64,000 nucleotides of DNA from JBBKWH01 sp037968855 (GCA_037968855.1 JBBKWH010000021.1:1-64000); one strand, 5' to 3'. Counted from the first letter of the stretch, positions 52,214-60,750 are shown. The notes: generated from the letters alone by a model not told the origin. Numbers and translations are program-made.

Positions 52214-53086
52214 ATGTCCACCACGTCTGTAAACGAAAAACCACTGTTGTTTGCCATGAGTGGCTACTTATTTTTGCTGATCGGCTTGGCATTGCTCGGT
52301 TGGGCTGCGCTCCAGTTTGTGCGTGTTGGAGAGCCTAATGCAGTCTCGATTGGCGCGTTTGTGATTGGCTTTTTGACCTTAAAAGGTCTATCGGTGATTG
52401 CGCCGAACGAGGCAGTGATTACCACTTTTTTAGGCACTTATATGGGGACGATGAAAAAAAGCGGCCTGCGTTGGGTCAACCCATTTTATAGCAAACAAAA
52501 AATCAGCTTGCGTGCCCGTAACTTGAATGGAGAGATGCTCAAGGTCAACGACAAAAACGGCAATCCAATTGAAATTGCAGCGGTGGTGGTGTGGCAAGTG
52601 GCCGATACCGCGCGTGCGGTGTTTGATGTCGATAGTTACGAGCTGTTTGTGCATATTCAGTCTGAAGCGGCAGTGCGTAACTTGGCCGGTACATATGCCT
52701 ATGACCACAATGAAGACGAGACAGCGGTGATGACTCTGCGTGACAGCACGGGCCAAATCAACGACTACCTCGAAAACGAACTCAACGAACGCCTGTCGCG
52801 TGCGGGCGTGACTGTGGTTGAAGCACGGATTAGCCACTTGGCCTATGCACCCGAAATTGCCCATGCCATGTTGCAACGTCAGCAAGCCTCGGCAATTGTG
52901 GCGGCACGTCGGCAGATCGTTGATGGTGCAGTGGGCATGGTCGAAATGGCCCTGCAACGGCTCGAAGAAAAAGGTACGGTCAGCTTAGACAATGACCGCA
53001 AGGCGTCGTTAGTCAGTAACTTGCTGATCGTACTGTGTGGCGAAAAAAGCGTGACGCCTGTGGTCAACACCAGTGCAGACCGTTAA
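52214..53086 (+). CDS. SPFH (stomatin/band 7)-domain membrane protein
   Basis: The 290-residue product has two N-terminal membrane segments (about residues 12-35 and 40-60) and then a band-7 domain starting at GLSVIAPNEAVITTFLG. A helical C-terminal part carries MLQRQQASAIVAARRQIVDGAVGMVEMAL. SPFH proteins form large membrane-associated rings that organise membrane domains and protease complexes. No NfeD partner is adjacent. The ATG at 52214 has GAGGA upstream. It overlaps or abuts the nucleotidyltransferase gene. Confidence 0.9.
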   Translation: MSTTSVNEKPLLFAMSGYLFLLIGLALLGWAALQFVRVGEPNAVSIGAFVIGFLTLKGLSVIAPNEAVITTFLGTYMGTMKKSGLRWVNPFYSKQKISLRARNLNGEMLKVNDKNGNPIEIAAVVVWQVADTARAVFDVDSYELFVHIQSEAAVRNLAGTYAYDHNEDETAVMTLRDSTGQINDYLENELNERLSRAGVTVVEARISHLAYAPEIAHAMLQRQQASAIVAARRQIVDGAVGMVEMALQRLEEKGTVSLDNDRKASLVSNLLIVLCGEKSVTPVVNTSADR

Positions 53087-53093
53087 TTCACAG

Positions 53094-53942
53094 ATGGTAC
53101 AGGGCTTGGCGGCACTGATTGCTGCGCAAGCCGATGCCGCGAAGCATCTCGCCATCGAACCTGCGGCCTATCACGAGATTATGCGTCGTTTGGATGCGGC
53201 TGAACGCGAGCATGACGTGACCATCTTATGGGCCATTGAGTCGGGCAGTCGGGCATGGGGCTTTCATTCGCCCGACTCGGACTATGACTGCCGCTTTGTG
53301 TATGTGCGCAATCGAGATTGGTACTTGTCGATTGATGTGGAAGATCGGCGCGATGTGATTGAGTACCCAATTGTCGATGAGATGGACATTAACGGCTGGG
53401 ATCTACGCAAAGCGCTTAAGCTGATGGCCAAGTCAAATTGTGGCATTGTCGAGTGGCTGCATTCGCCGATTGTCTATCGCCGTTCGGGTGATTTTGTACA
53501 GGTGGCACAGGCGTGGCTAGCGCAGCATTATTCGATTGAAAAAGGCATTTATCACTATCGCAGTACCGCCAAAAAGAATTTTAGTCAATTTTTATGTGGG
53601 CCACAGGTCAAGCTTAAAAAGTATCTGTATGTACTGCGGCCATTGCTGGCAGTGCGTTGGCTTGAGCGTTATGGTGAGGTCGCGCCGATTGAGTTTGGCC
53701 TGTTGCGGCAAGTGTTAGACGATGCCACGGTACAAGCAGCCATTGATGATTTGTTGGTACTTAAGCGGCAGTCAAGTGAGTTGGCCACCCAAGCCCCTGT
53801 TGCTGTGTTGCAACATTGGGTTCAAGCCGAGCTTGAGCGACTGACACAGTATGCGGGGATTACTGGACATGCTGATGCAACGATTTGGCCTAGCCTCAAC
53901 ACGATTTTTGTCCAGCAGCTGGCGGCCCAGTGCCAGCGATAG
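53094..53942 (+). CDS. YcgL/RlaP-type nucleotidyltransferase
   Basis: The 282-residue product belongs to the COG3541 group of pol-beta-like nucleotidyltransferases. The motif ESGSRAWGFHSPDSDYDCRFVYV contains the GS and D-x-D residues that bind metal and nucleotide. Downstream helical parts, KSNCGIVEWLHSPIVYR and HYRSTAKKNF, are typical of the family. Some members are linked to RNA repair, but the role here is unknown. The frame opens with a GTG at 53073, inside the SPFH gene; I chose the ATG at 53094. Either way translation is probably coupled to the SPFH gene. Confidence 0.85.
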   Translation: MVQGLAALIAAQADAAKHLAIEPAAYHEIMRRLDAAEREHDVTILWAIESGSRAWGFHSPDSDYDCRFVYVRNRDWYLSIDVEDRRDVIEYPIVDEMDINGWDLRKALKLMAKSNCGIVEWLHSPIVYRRSGDFVQVAQAWLAQHYSIEKGIYHYRSTAKKNFSQFLCGPQVKLKKYLYVLRPLLAVRWLERYGEVAPIEFGLLRQVLDDATVQAAIDDLLVLKRQSSELATQAPVAVLQHWVQAELERLTQYAGITGHADATIWPSLNTIFVQQLAAQCQR

Positions 53943-54115
53943 ATACACAACTATTGAATAACGATTCAATATGAGAACGTCAGCAACCAAAAGTGGGCGA
54001 TTGCATTACCAAATGTCCCTCTGGGATACATGCATTGGGTATAGCAGGTGGATCTAGCTTGCTAAGGTGTGGCTACTGAATGAGTCTTTGGCGCATGTGC
54101 CAACTGGAGTTTTTT

Positions 54116-54334
54116 ATGATTAGCCTACGTTCGTCTGTATTGTTGTCATCTATGATGGTTGGCGCGCTGACCATGACCGCTTGTACCGGTATGACTCCGC
54201 AACAAAACCGTGTTGCTACCTCTGCCGCAGGTAGTGCAGCCGGTGCAGCCATTGGTGAGCGTGTGATTGGTGGCGCAACTGGTGCAGCCGTTGGTGCAGC
54301 GATTGGTGCAGGTGCTGTTGAGGCATCACGCTAA
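54116..54334 (+). CDS. Small glycine-zipper lipoprotein
   Basis: The 72-residue product has a lipoprotein signal peptide ending in a lipobox LTMTAC (Cys at about residue 23). The rest of the mature part is an Ala/Gly-rich glycine zipper (AAGSAAGAAIGERVIGGATGAAVGAAIGAGA). Such proteins lie in the outer membrane and resemble osmotically inducible or OmpA-like lipoproteins (SlyB/OsmB type). The ATG has CTGGAG 6 nt upstream. It is a single gene with a terminator just downstream. Confidence 0.85.
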   Translation: MISLRSSVLLSSMMVGALTMTACTGMTPQQNRVATSAAGSAAGAAIGERVIGGATGAAVGAAIGAGAVEASR

Positions 54335-54356
54335 TCTTGTGAATGCCTAGACCAAA

Positions 54357-54388
54357 AGGGCAGCGCGTTTTAGTGCTGCTTTTTTTTG
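54357..54388 (+). terminator. Terminator of the glycine-zipper lipoprotein gene
   Basis: GCAGCGC and GTGCTGC pair with one G-T around a loop and are followed by eight T. It overlaps the 3' end of the convergent thioesterase gene. Confidence 0.7.
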
Positions 54389-54837
54389 CGGATATATAAG
54401 GTTTTTTGCACTTCAGCCACCACCGTATTGTCTTCGGCGAGCACGCGGACGGTATAGGTCTTTAGCACTGCACCACCACTGGATGCTAACTCTCGAATAT
54501 CATCAACGCTATCGGCATCAATCCGAATATGTGCATGCACTTTGCCTCGACCGGGTGATTTAAAGTCGATATTGGCGTTTTTGTCCCAGACAATATAACT
54601 TGGTCCGAGTTGATGGATCAGAATCAGCATAAAAAACGGATCAGTCATGCTGTACAAGCTGCCACCAAACTGTGTGCCGACATAGTTTTTATTCAAACGG
54701 GTTAGCGGCATTTCGACATCGACCATGCCTGCATCTAAGTCCATTTGTGTCACACGAATGCCGGCACCAAGGTATGGGGCAAATGTATTGACGAATACCT
54801 TTAAGAATAAAGGCGCGCGCTTGAGCTGACTGAGCAT
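54370..54837 (-). CDS. DUF4442-type hotdog-fold protein (possible thioesterase)
   Basis: The 155-residue product has the DUF4442 pattern of hotdog-fold proteins: LNKNYVGTQFGGSLYSMTDPFFMLILI, with the conserved Asn and Gly of acyl-CoA thioesterases. IDFKSPGRGKVHAHIRI and YTVRVLAEDN follow. It may hydrolyse acyl-CoA or another thioester. There is no signal peptide. It is divergent from the GST gene, and a perfect AATGAATA-type palindrome lies between the two. Confidence 0.85.
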   Translation of the reverse strand: MLSQLKRAPLFLKVFVNTFAPYLGAGIRVTQMDLDAGMVDVEMPLTRLNKNYVGTQFGGSLYSMTDPFFMLILIHQLGPSYIVWDKNANIDFKSPGRGKVHAHIRIDADSVDDIRELASSGGAVLKTYTVRVLAEDNTVVAEVQKTLYIRKKKQH

Positions 54838-54939
54838 GATGAAACGACTCTATCGTTGACGATTTGCCTTGCAGTATAGCTATTTCCGATGGCGTGTTAA
54901 GCCTTTGGCGCATCTGGTTATGACGCATTTTTGCTAATT

Positions 54940-54957
54940 AATGAATATTTATTCATT
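54940..54957. promoter_or_regulatory. Perfect 18-bp palindrome between thioesterase and GST genes
   Basis: AATGAATA-TT-TATTCATT is a perfect inverted repeat in the region between two divergent genes, so a dimeric regulator could control both. The core GAATA-N2-TATTC also occurs upstream of the GGDEF gene and of the second lipase gene. Confidence 0.45.
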
Positions 54958-55036
54958 TTTTATGCAGTGAATTCTAAAAAAGCCCTATGGACTATGTATG
55001 AGGGTTTTACAATATGGCGCAATCATAGGAGGAAAG

Positions 55037-55717
55037 ATGTTTATTCCATCAGAGACGCCAGCGGTGTTGTATTCATTTCGGCGCTGTCCATATGCCATGC
55101 GAGCGCGTTTGGCAATTGCCTATAGCCAGATTGCAGTCGAGCTACGCGAGGTGGTACTTCGTGATAAGCCAGCAGAAATGTTGGCAATTTCGCCCAAAGG
55201 CACTGTGCCGGTGTTACAGACGCCACAGGGTGAGGTGATTGATCAGAGCTTGGATATTATGCATTGGGCGTTGGGGCAGTATGACCCTGAACAATGGCTA
55301 TGTCCTCGCTTAAATCATCAGATTGATGCGTTGATTAATCACAATGATCATGACTTTAAAGGCTGTTTGGATCGGTATAAGTATCCAGATCGGCATCCTG
55401 AGCATGCACAGGTATTTTATCGGCAGCAAGGCGAGCATTTTTTGCAGCAGTTAGAGCAGTTACTCATGGTGCATCGTTATTTGTTGGCAGAGCGACCTTG
55501 CTTGGCGGATATGGCCATTATGCCGTTTATTCGCCAGTTTGCGGCGGTTGATCAGGCGTGGTTTGATCAAGCGGGTTATCCAAAACTACAGGCTTGGTTG
55601 GCGCACTTGTTGGCATTGCCACTGTTTGCACAGGTGATGAGCAAATATGCGCCATGGCAGTCCGGTGAGCGAGGGGTGTTGTTTTTGCAGGGATCGTCTG
55701 CCAGTTCATTGCATTAA
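55037..55717 (+). CDS. Glutathione S-transferase-family protein
   Basis: The 226-residue product has an N-terminal thioredoxin-fold domain, with the active-site-like FRRCPYAMRARLA motif of omega/Grx2-type GSTs (a CPYA cysteine motif). The glutathione-binding KGTVPVLQ and an all-helical C-terminal domain follow. Thiol transferase or deglutathionylation activity is likely. The frame extends upstream, but the ATG at 55037 has a perfect AGGAGG site 5-6 nt before it. It is divergent from the DUF4442 gene. Confidence 0.93.
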   Translation: MFIPSETPAVLYSFRRCPYAMRARLAIAYSQIAVELREVVLRDKPAEMLAISPKGTVPVLQTPQGEVIDQSLDIMHWALGQYDPEQWLCPRLNHQIDALINHNDHDFKGCLDRYKYPDRHPEHAQVFYRQQGEHFLQQLEQLLMVHRYLLAERPCLADMAIMPFIRQFAAVDQAWFDQAGYPKLQAWLAHLLALPLFAQVMSKYAPWQSGERGVLFLQGSSASSLH

Positions 55718-55798
55718 GACTGGGTAGTTACACAATGGGATTGGCAGCAGCGGCCTAAGCTGGCATAACCAAGCATGGTTTTTTTGAGATGGTCAAAC

Positions 55799-56698
55799 AT
55801 GCCGCAACGCGATCAGCAACACGCGATGACACAGCACACGGTCAAAACGACTGATGGTTTGATGTTGTATGTGCAGACATGGGGTGAGCCAACGGCCACG
55901 CCAGTGATTTTGGTGCACGGTTATCCAGACAGCCACACGGTATGGACGCAAATTGCCGAACAGTTGGCTGATCAGTATTACGTGATTGCCTATGATGTAC
56001 GCGGCGCTGGTCAGTCGGATGTGCCCAAGACGATTCGAGCGTATCGCTTAGAGCAACTGGCGCAGGATTTGGCCTCAGTCAGTCGGGCATTACTGGGCGA
56101 ACGGCCCTTTCATTTGGTGGCGCATGATTGGGGGTCGATTCAGAGTTGGGAGTCGGTGACCACGCCACGTTTAGAGGGGCAGATTGCCAGCTTTACCACT
56201 TTGTCTGGGCCAGCGCTGGATCATGCGTCGATTTGGCTACGGGATCGGGCCAAGGATAGCAAAAGCACCTTGATCGGCCAGTTGATCAAGTCATGGTATA
56301 TCGCGTTTTTTCATCTACCATGGGCTGCGCCGTTACTGTGGAAAGCTGCGGGTGGGCGGTATTGGCATCACGTTGTGGAGTGGATGGAGGAACAGCCCAA
56401 TTTGCCACAAAATCCGTCACAAACCGTCGATGGCATGCAGGGCGTGAATCTATACCGTGCCAATTTTATTGATCGCCTGCGCCAGCCCAATATTCGTATG
56501 GCGCACTGTCCGGTACAGGCGATTGTGCTGGAGCGCGATATGTTTGTCGGCAAGGCACTGATGGATGATTTGGCGCGTTGGGTATCCGATTTGACGGTGC
56601 ATCGTTTGGATACCGCGCATTGGGGCATCTTGAGTCAACCGACAGCGATTGCCGAGTTAGTGCGGTCGTTTATTCAGGATCATCCAGCAACATCATAA
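55799..56698 (+). CDS. Alpha/beta hydrolase
   Basis: The 299-residue product has the alpha/beta-hydrolase core. It shows VILVHGYPDSHTVW (oxyanion HGYP), YDVRGAGQSD, the HDWG nucleophile elbow VAHDWGSIQSW with an aspartate nucleophile as in epoxide hydrolases and haloalkane dehalogenases, and a late histidine in TAHWGILSQ. Substrate is unknown. Similar modules are found fused to short-chain dehydrogenases in Acinetobacter-like genomes, but there is no fusion here. In-frame ATGs at 55775 and 55826 are alternative starts; ribosome binding sites do not decide. Confidence 0.87.
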   Translation: MPQRDQQHAMTQHTVKTTDGLMLYVQTWGEPTATPVILVHGYPDSHTVWTQIAEQLADQYYVIAYDVRGAGQSDVPKTIRAYRLEQLAQDLASVSRALLGERPFHLVAHDWGSIQSWESVTTPRLEGQIASFTTLSGPALDHASIWLRDRAKDSKSTLIGQLIKSWYIAFFHLPWAAPLLWKAAGGRYWHHVVEWMEEQPNLPQNPSQTVDGMQGVNLYRANFIDRLRQPNIRMAHCPVQAIVLERDMFVGKALMDDLARWVSDLTVHRLDTAHWGILSQPTAIAELVRSFIQDHPATS

Positions 56699-56724
56699 AG
56701 CCCAATGGCGACGATCTTTGATAC

Positions 56725-56952
56725 CTAACGCCACTGCGGTGGCTTTTTGGGTTTGGGTTGATTGCAGTTGGTGGGGTCGTGTTCTGGGGTGATTCGATTT
56801 TGTGGGCGGTGCGGGTTGCGTGGTTGGTTGGGGTTTTCTTCGGTCGGCTTGGGGGTGTTGACGTTGCCGCCTTCGCTTTGATCGGGATGGGTTTCGCCGA
56901 TGTTGCCAAGATCATCAAGCAGCTCGATATATACGGTATATTCTAAATCCAT
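56725..56952 (-). CDS. Small hypothetical protein (75 aa)
   Basis: The ATG at 56952 has GAGG 8 nt upstream. The product starts with an acidic, strand-rich segment (MDLEYTVYIELLDDLGNIGETHPDQ), then becomes Pro/Asn/Lys/His-rich and low in complexity. I recognise no family. It lies in an otherwise empty gap between the hydrolase and the HNH genes. It is likely a real but minor gene, or the remnant of one. Confidence 0.5.
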   Translation of the reverse strand: MDLEYTVYIELLDDLGNIGETHPDQSEGGNVNTPKPTEENPNQPRNPHRPQNRITPEHDPTNCNQPKPKKPPQWR

Positions 56953-57112
56953 CGTGATGTCCTCAAACAGGTGAGACAATAACGCCGGTCTACTCAGCAA
57001 AGCCTTTTTTACGTTCTTCTGCAATGGTTTTTTTGTCAGAGCCACGCAGACTGTAGCGGGTAAGCTGTGGTGCTAAGATGTGGGTTGATGTTGTTTTTGA
57101 TGGTGCTCAATC

Positions 57113-57457
57113 ATGCCGCAACACCCAACCGAAACCGAACAAGCGGCCAGCGCCGCAGCCTGTGCCTTGTGTGGTCGTGACCAACTGCCATTAACACGTC
57201 ATCACCTGATTCCACAGTCTCGACATAATAAAGCCCGCACCAAGCGTTATTTTGATAAAACAGACATGCACACGCGGATTGCGCTGTTGTGCCGACCTTG
57301 TCATGCGCAAGTACATGCCGTACTCGATAACGCCACCTTGATGCAGCAGTACGCCACTGTTGAAGCATTAGCCATGCATCCGGATATTGCTCGCTTTGTG
57401 GCATGGATTCGCGATAAACCCACAGGGCTTAAAGTGACGGTACGCCACAAAAAATAA
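57113..57457 (+). CDS. HNH endonuclease-family protein
   Basis: The 114-residue product is a compact HNH protein. It shows CALCGRDQLPLTRHHLIPQSRHN, with a Cys-x2-Cys pair and the HH of the catalytic motif, and then LLCRPCHAQVHAVLDNA, with the second Cys-x2-Cys-His. This is the full zinc-stabilised beta-beta-alpha metal fold. It resembles YajD-like, chromosomally encoded HNH proteins of unknown role. It does not sit next to any restriction or phage gene here. Confidence 0.88.
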   Translation: MPQHPTETEQAASAAACALCGRDQLPLTRHHLIPQSRHNKARTKRYFDKTDMHTRIALLCRPCHAQVHAVLDNATLMQQYATVEALAMHPDIARFVAWIRDKPTGLKVTVRHKK

Positions 57458-57532
57458 TCTGTCGGGCGCACGTTGCGCCAGACAGCAGACGATCTTAAGC
57501 ACACGATCCCAATCAGAAGGAGCGATCAAAAA

Positions 57533-59251
57533 ATGCCTATCCACTTATCCCGCTGGACGGTTTGTCTGGCGATGCCGCTGGCTGCTGGCGTGCTCTTAAC
57601 AGCCTGTAGCCGCGCTGATCTGCAACACAGCAGTAAAAAGACACCTCAGCTATCAGAGGCGATCAGTGCAACCGATGCCGTCGGTATGCCGATACCTGCA
57701 CCCTTGATGGCCAGCGAACCGCAAGCCATGCGACACAACATGCAGGCCAAAATGATCGGCATGATGCCGCCAATGCCATATCCGGCTGCCGAACCTAGCC
57801 GTGAGCAGTACCAAAAAACCCAAGAAAACGCAGTTAAATCCACCCAAGCGGATGCGATCTCAACGCTGAGTTTGGATGTGGATACTGGCTCGTACACCAA
57901 CGTGCGACGGATGATCAACCAAGGGCAATTGCCACCAGCCGATGCCGTACGGATTGAAGAGTTTTTAAATTACTTTCGCTATCAAGATCCTGCACCGCGT
58001 GGGCCGCATCCGTTTTCGGTCAATACCGAATTGGCGACCTCACCGTGGACGCCTAATAACCTCTTGTTACGCATCGGTGTGAAAGCGGTGGATGTCAAAG
58101 CTGCTGATCAGCCACCAGCCAATTTGGTGTTTTTGGTCGATGTGTCTGGCTCAATGAATGACCGCGAAAAACTACCACTGGCCCAAGCCAGCCTTAAGCT
58201 GCTGACCCAACGACTACGGCCACAAGATCGGGTGTCGATGGTGGTGTATGCCGGTCGTACCGCCGTCGAATTGCCGTCTACCACGGGGGATCATGAGGCT
58301 GAGATTTTGGCCGCGATTGATCGCTTGACGGCTGGTGGCTCAACCAATGGCGAAGCCGCGCTTAAACTGGCCTATCAGCAAGCCGAAGCGCACAAAATCA
58401 CAGGTGGGATTAATCGAATTTTGATGATGACCGATGGTGATTTTAATGTCGGTGTGTCCAACATTGACGACATCAAAGCCATGATTGCCAAGGCACGCGA
58501 GGGCGGTATTTCGCTCAGTACCTTGGGCTTTGGTCAAGGCAACTATAACGAAGCACTGATGGAACAAGTGGCCGATGTCGGCAATGGCAACTACAGCTAT
58601 ATCGACGGACTCGATGAAGCCAAAAAAGTGCTCAGCGACGAGCTATCCGCCACCTTTAACACGGTTGCCAAAGATGTCAAATTGCAGCTTGAGTTTAATC
58701 CGGCGGTAATTAAAGAGTGGCGCTTGATTGGCTACGAAAACCGCGTGCTCAATGAGCAAGACTTTAAAAACGACAAAATCGATGCAGCCGAAGTGGGTGC
58801 AGGCAAAAGCGTGGTTGCCCTGTACGAACTGACCCCTGTTGGTCAAACCGGCTTGCTGGCCGAACGTCGCTATGGTGGTGCTGACAAAACCAAAGTAGCC
58901 AATAAAAAGTCTGCCAAAACAGACGAGTTGGGCTTTTTAAAAGTGCGTTATAAACAGCCCAACGGACAGACCAGTACCGAATTTAGCGTACCAATCGCTG
59001 CACGCATGGGCACACTACCGAGCAATGATATGACCTTTGCCGCTGCCGTCGCCGGTTATGGGCAACTGCTCAACAACAGCGCCTATGCAGGTCAATGGAG
59101 CTATGCCAAAAGCGCCATGCTTGCCAAGCAAAGCCTCGGTAAAGATGCCGAAGGGTATCGTCAGGGCTTTGTTAAATTGGTTGAGTTGACGGATGCCTTG
59201 GCACAATCAAACCAAGTCCAACCCAATCCAGTCTCGCCCACTGCGCAATAA
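57533..59251 (+). CDS. VWA-domain lipoprotein (YfbK-like)
   Basis: The 572-residue product has a lipoprotein signal with the lipobox LLTAC (Cys about residue 24). A proline- and methionine-rich linker is followed by the von Willebrand N-terminal region (LSLDVDTGSYTNVRRMINQGQLP). The VWA domain has a complete MIDAS metal site: DVSGSMND, then the threonine and aspartate positions (TAGGSTNGEAALKLA, MMTDGDFNVG). A C-terminal DUF3520-like region follows. The family is known as YfbK; function is unclear, probably protein binding at the envelope. The ATG at 57533 has AAGGAG upstream. Confidence 0.93.
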   Translation: MPIHLSRWTVCLAMPLAAGVLLTACSRADLQHSSKKTPQLSEAISATDAVGMPIPAPLMASEPQAMRHNMQAKMIGMMPPMPYPAAEPSREQYQKTQENAVKSTQADAISTLSLDVDTGSYTNVRRMINQGQLPPADAVRIEEFLNYFRYQDPAPRGPHPFSVNTELATSPWTPNNLLLRIGVKAVDVKAADQPPANLVFLVDVSGSMNDREKLPLAQASLKLLTQRLRPQDRVSMVVYAGRTAVELPSTTGDHEAEILAAIDRLTAGGSTNGEAALKLAYQQAEAHKITGGINRILMMTDGDFNVGVSNIDDIKAMIAKAREGGISLSTLGFGQGNYNEALMEQVADVGNGNYSYIDGLDEAKKVLSDELSATFNTVAKDVKLQLEFNPAVIKEWRLIGYENRVLNEQDFKNDKIDAAEVGAGKSVVALYELTPVGQTGLLAERRYGGADKTKVANKKSAKTDELGFLKVRYKQPNGQTSTEFSVPIAARMGTLPSNDMTFAAAVAGYGQLLNNSAYAGQWSYAKSAMLAKQSLGKDAEGYRQGFVKLVELTDALAQSNQVQPNPVSPTAQ

Positions 59252-59356
59252 GCACATGGTTTTACCTGATGTTGCAGGCTGTCACCTATAGACCACCCAG
59301 ACAGCCTGCTGCGTGCGTTAGGTTGAGTGATCGACATGCGAGATGGAGTAGGCGAG

Positions 59357-59704
59357 ATGACACGGTATCAACAGGCTTTGCTCATGATTGGGTTGTGTTG
59401 TGGTGCATTACAGGCCCAAGCCGCCAGCTTTGATTGCCAAAAAGCCAAAACATCCACCGAACACGCCATCTGTGCCACCCGTAGCCTAAATGACCAAGAC
59501 GTCAAAATGGCCACCATGTACGAGATTGTTGGCCATACCTTGGCGATGGGTGGACGCGGTGCGCTGTATGATCAACAACGTGACTGGCTAACCCTGCGTA
59601 ATCAATGCGGGGCAAAGACTCAATGTCTGACCACGCGTTATCAGCAACGGATTGATCAGTTGCAAGCCTCGTTAGATCGAGTTTATAGCTATGGGCCTTT
59701 TTAA
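59357..59704 (+). CDS. Exported LprI/DUF1311-like protein
   Basis: The 115-residue product has a signal peptide ending around LQAQAA (about residue 20). The mature part, SFDCQKAKTSTEHAICATRSLNDQDVKMATMY, matches the Cys-containing start of DUF1311 proteins. This is the lysozyme-inhibitor LprI-type module, with the pattern CxKAxxxxExxIC. A second cysteine pair appears in QCGAKTQC, and the end is QRIDQLQASLD. It may bind lysozyme in the periplasm. The ATG at 59357 has GGAG about 9 nt upstream. Confidence 0.85.
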   Translation: MTRYQQALLMIGLCCGALQAQAASFDCQKAKTSTEHAICATRSLNDQDVKMATMYEIVGHTLAMGGRGALYDQQRDWLTLRNQCGAKTQCLTTRYQQRIDQLQASLDRVYSYGPF

Positions 59705-59754
59705 AGAGATGAGTATAAAAAAGCCCGACGAATTGGTAATGCCAGTCACTTAAG

Positions 59755-59793
59755 AAAAAAGCTCCACGGTGCAGATTGCCGTGGAGCTTTTTT
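59755..59793. terminator. Strong bidirectional terminator
   Basis: AAAAAAGCTCCACGG and CCGTGGAGCTTTTTT form a 15-bp perfect stem with an 8-9-nt loop. It ends the LprI-like gene and can also act on leftward transcripts from lipase 1. Confidence 0.88.
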
Positions 59794-59816
59794 CTTGAGT
59801 TTGGATAGCAGATATT

Positions 59817-59930
59817 CTTACTTTTGACGCACCAAAAGTAAGCAAAAGTGCCTTTTCGTGCAAAACTCGCCCTTGCGCAGCAGTGCTGCTCAGGCTCGAA
59901 CACTTGCACTCAGGCATCCCTGCAAAAAGC
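59817..59930. repeat. Candidate interspersed repeat with a CTTACTTTTG/CAAAAGTAAG inverted repeat
   Basis: A perfect 10-bp inverted repeat (CTTACTTTTG at 59817-59826, CAAAAGTAAG at 59833-59842) is followed by a stretch with no good gene on either strand. The inverted repeat with the motif AAAAGTAAGCAAAAGTGCC looks like the intergenic repeats common in gammaproteobacterial genomes. It is seen once in this window, so repetition elsewhere is assumed, not shown. Confidence 0.35.
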
Positions 59931-59997
59931 ACCCCATCTGCTTAACTGATCTGCATTACAACAAATCGGGTTTTTTGAGCATCGCGACAATCAATAA

Positions 59998-60750
59998 TTA
60001 TTGAGCGCCGTACTGGATGCCATCAATTGCACGAGACACGGCAGCGCTTGACTTAAGCATGCCCAAATGACCCAGACCAAAGTAGCGTTTGCTATGGTTA
60101 CTATCAATATCCATGCTCAGCGCGCTGCTGATCGCGACTAACTCGTCGGTGCTAGAACCAATCACCGTCCAGTCAGTTGCGACCAAGCTTTGTGGATTGC
60201 CGTTGCTGGCGGTCCATTTAAAATCTGAGTTGGTACGCGCCATGGCATAGCACTGGCCACCGCAGAATGAGCTGAGGTTTGTGCCTACATGCGGTGTGCC
60301 CATGGTCACAGCATCTTCAACCATCATGGGTGCATAGCCAGCTGCTTGCTCTTGGCTGCCCTGAATGGCGCTACGCATGATCAAGCCGCCCATCGAGTGA
60401 CCCAAAATATCAACCACCTGACCTGTTGATATATAGGTTTGGTTGATATAACGGCTAAAGCTAGCACCTAGCGCACGCCATGGGGTGTCATCGCTGACAC
60501 TGCTATCCATGTCTTGCAGGTTGACCGTGCAGTTGCTGTCGTTTTTGTAATAGCCAACTGTGACGATGGGGCCAGTAAAACCTTGGGCTTTTAGCTCGCT
60601 GATAATGGTGCCAAAGTAGCTACCACAGTCATAGCCCGTTCCCCAGCCATGCAGCAAGATCACTGGTTTGGTTTTGTCGTCGGTGCGGGCATGGGTGGTC
60701 GCGCTAACACATAGCGTGAGGATGGCCAGAGCCAGTGTTTTTTTGATCAT
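59998..60750 (-). CDS. Secreted triacylglycerol lipase/esterase 1
   Basis: The 250-residue product has a signal peptide (cleavage near THA-RTDD, residue 22) and an alpha/beta-hydrolase fold. It shows the oxyanion motif VILLHGWG, a nucleophile elbow GHSMGG and late conserved Asp/His positions (HLGML segment). Four cysteines occur in two patterns, YDCGSYF with NDSNCTVN, and FCGGQCYAMA, likely disulfides of an exported enzyme. It is a close paralogue of the protein at 61705-62472. No lipase chaperone (lif/lipB) gene is adjacent. A 14-bp palindrome overlaps its stop codon. Confidence 0.88.
   Translation of the reverse strand: MIKKTLALAILTLCVSATTHARTDDKTKPVILLHGWGTGYDCGSYFGTIISELKAQGFTGPIVTVGYYKNDSNCTVNLQDMDSSVSDDTPWRALGASFSRYINQTYISTGQVVDILGHSMGGLIMRSAIQGSQEQAAGYAPMMVEDAVTMGTPHVGTNLSSFCGGQCYAMARTNSDFKWTASNGNPQSLVATDWTVIGSSTDELVAISSALSMDIDSNHSKRYFGLGHLGMLKSSAAVSRAIDGIQYGAQ

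Noticed and set aside
52430..52957. 175-residue open frame antisense to the SPFH gene
   Set aside because: It is nested inside a clear SPFH coding region, and its His/Cys-rich composition is typical of an antisense shadow.
56758..56946. Hydrophobic 62-residue open frame on the plus strand
   Set aside because: It mirrors the minus-strand 75-aa gene, which has the better ribosome binding site; the Val/Gly/Phe-rich reading comes from complementing Pro/Asn/Lys codons.
59750..59932. 60-residue open frame on the minus strand between the LprI-like gene and lipase 1
   Set aside because: It spans a terminator hairpin and the inverted repeat, and it looks like translation of an intergenic repeat rather than a gene.
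59991..60004. 14-bp perfect palindrome TCAATAATTATTGA at the lipase 1 stop codon
   Set aside because: It resembles the GAATA-N2-TATTC motif but differs in the outer bases and lies at a gene end, so I did not count it as a fourth copy.
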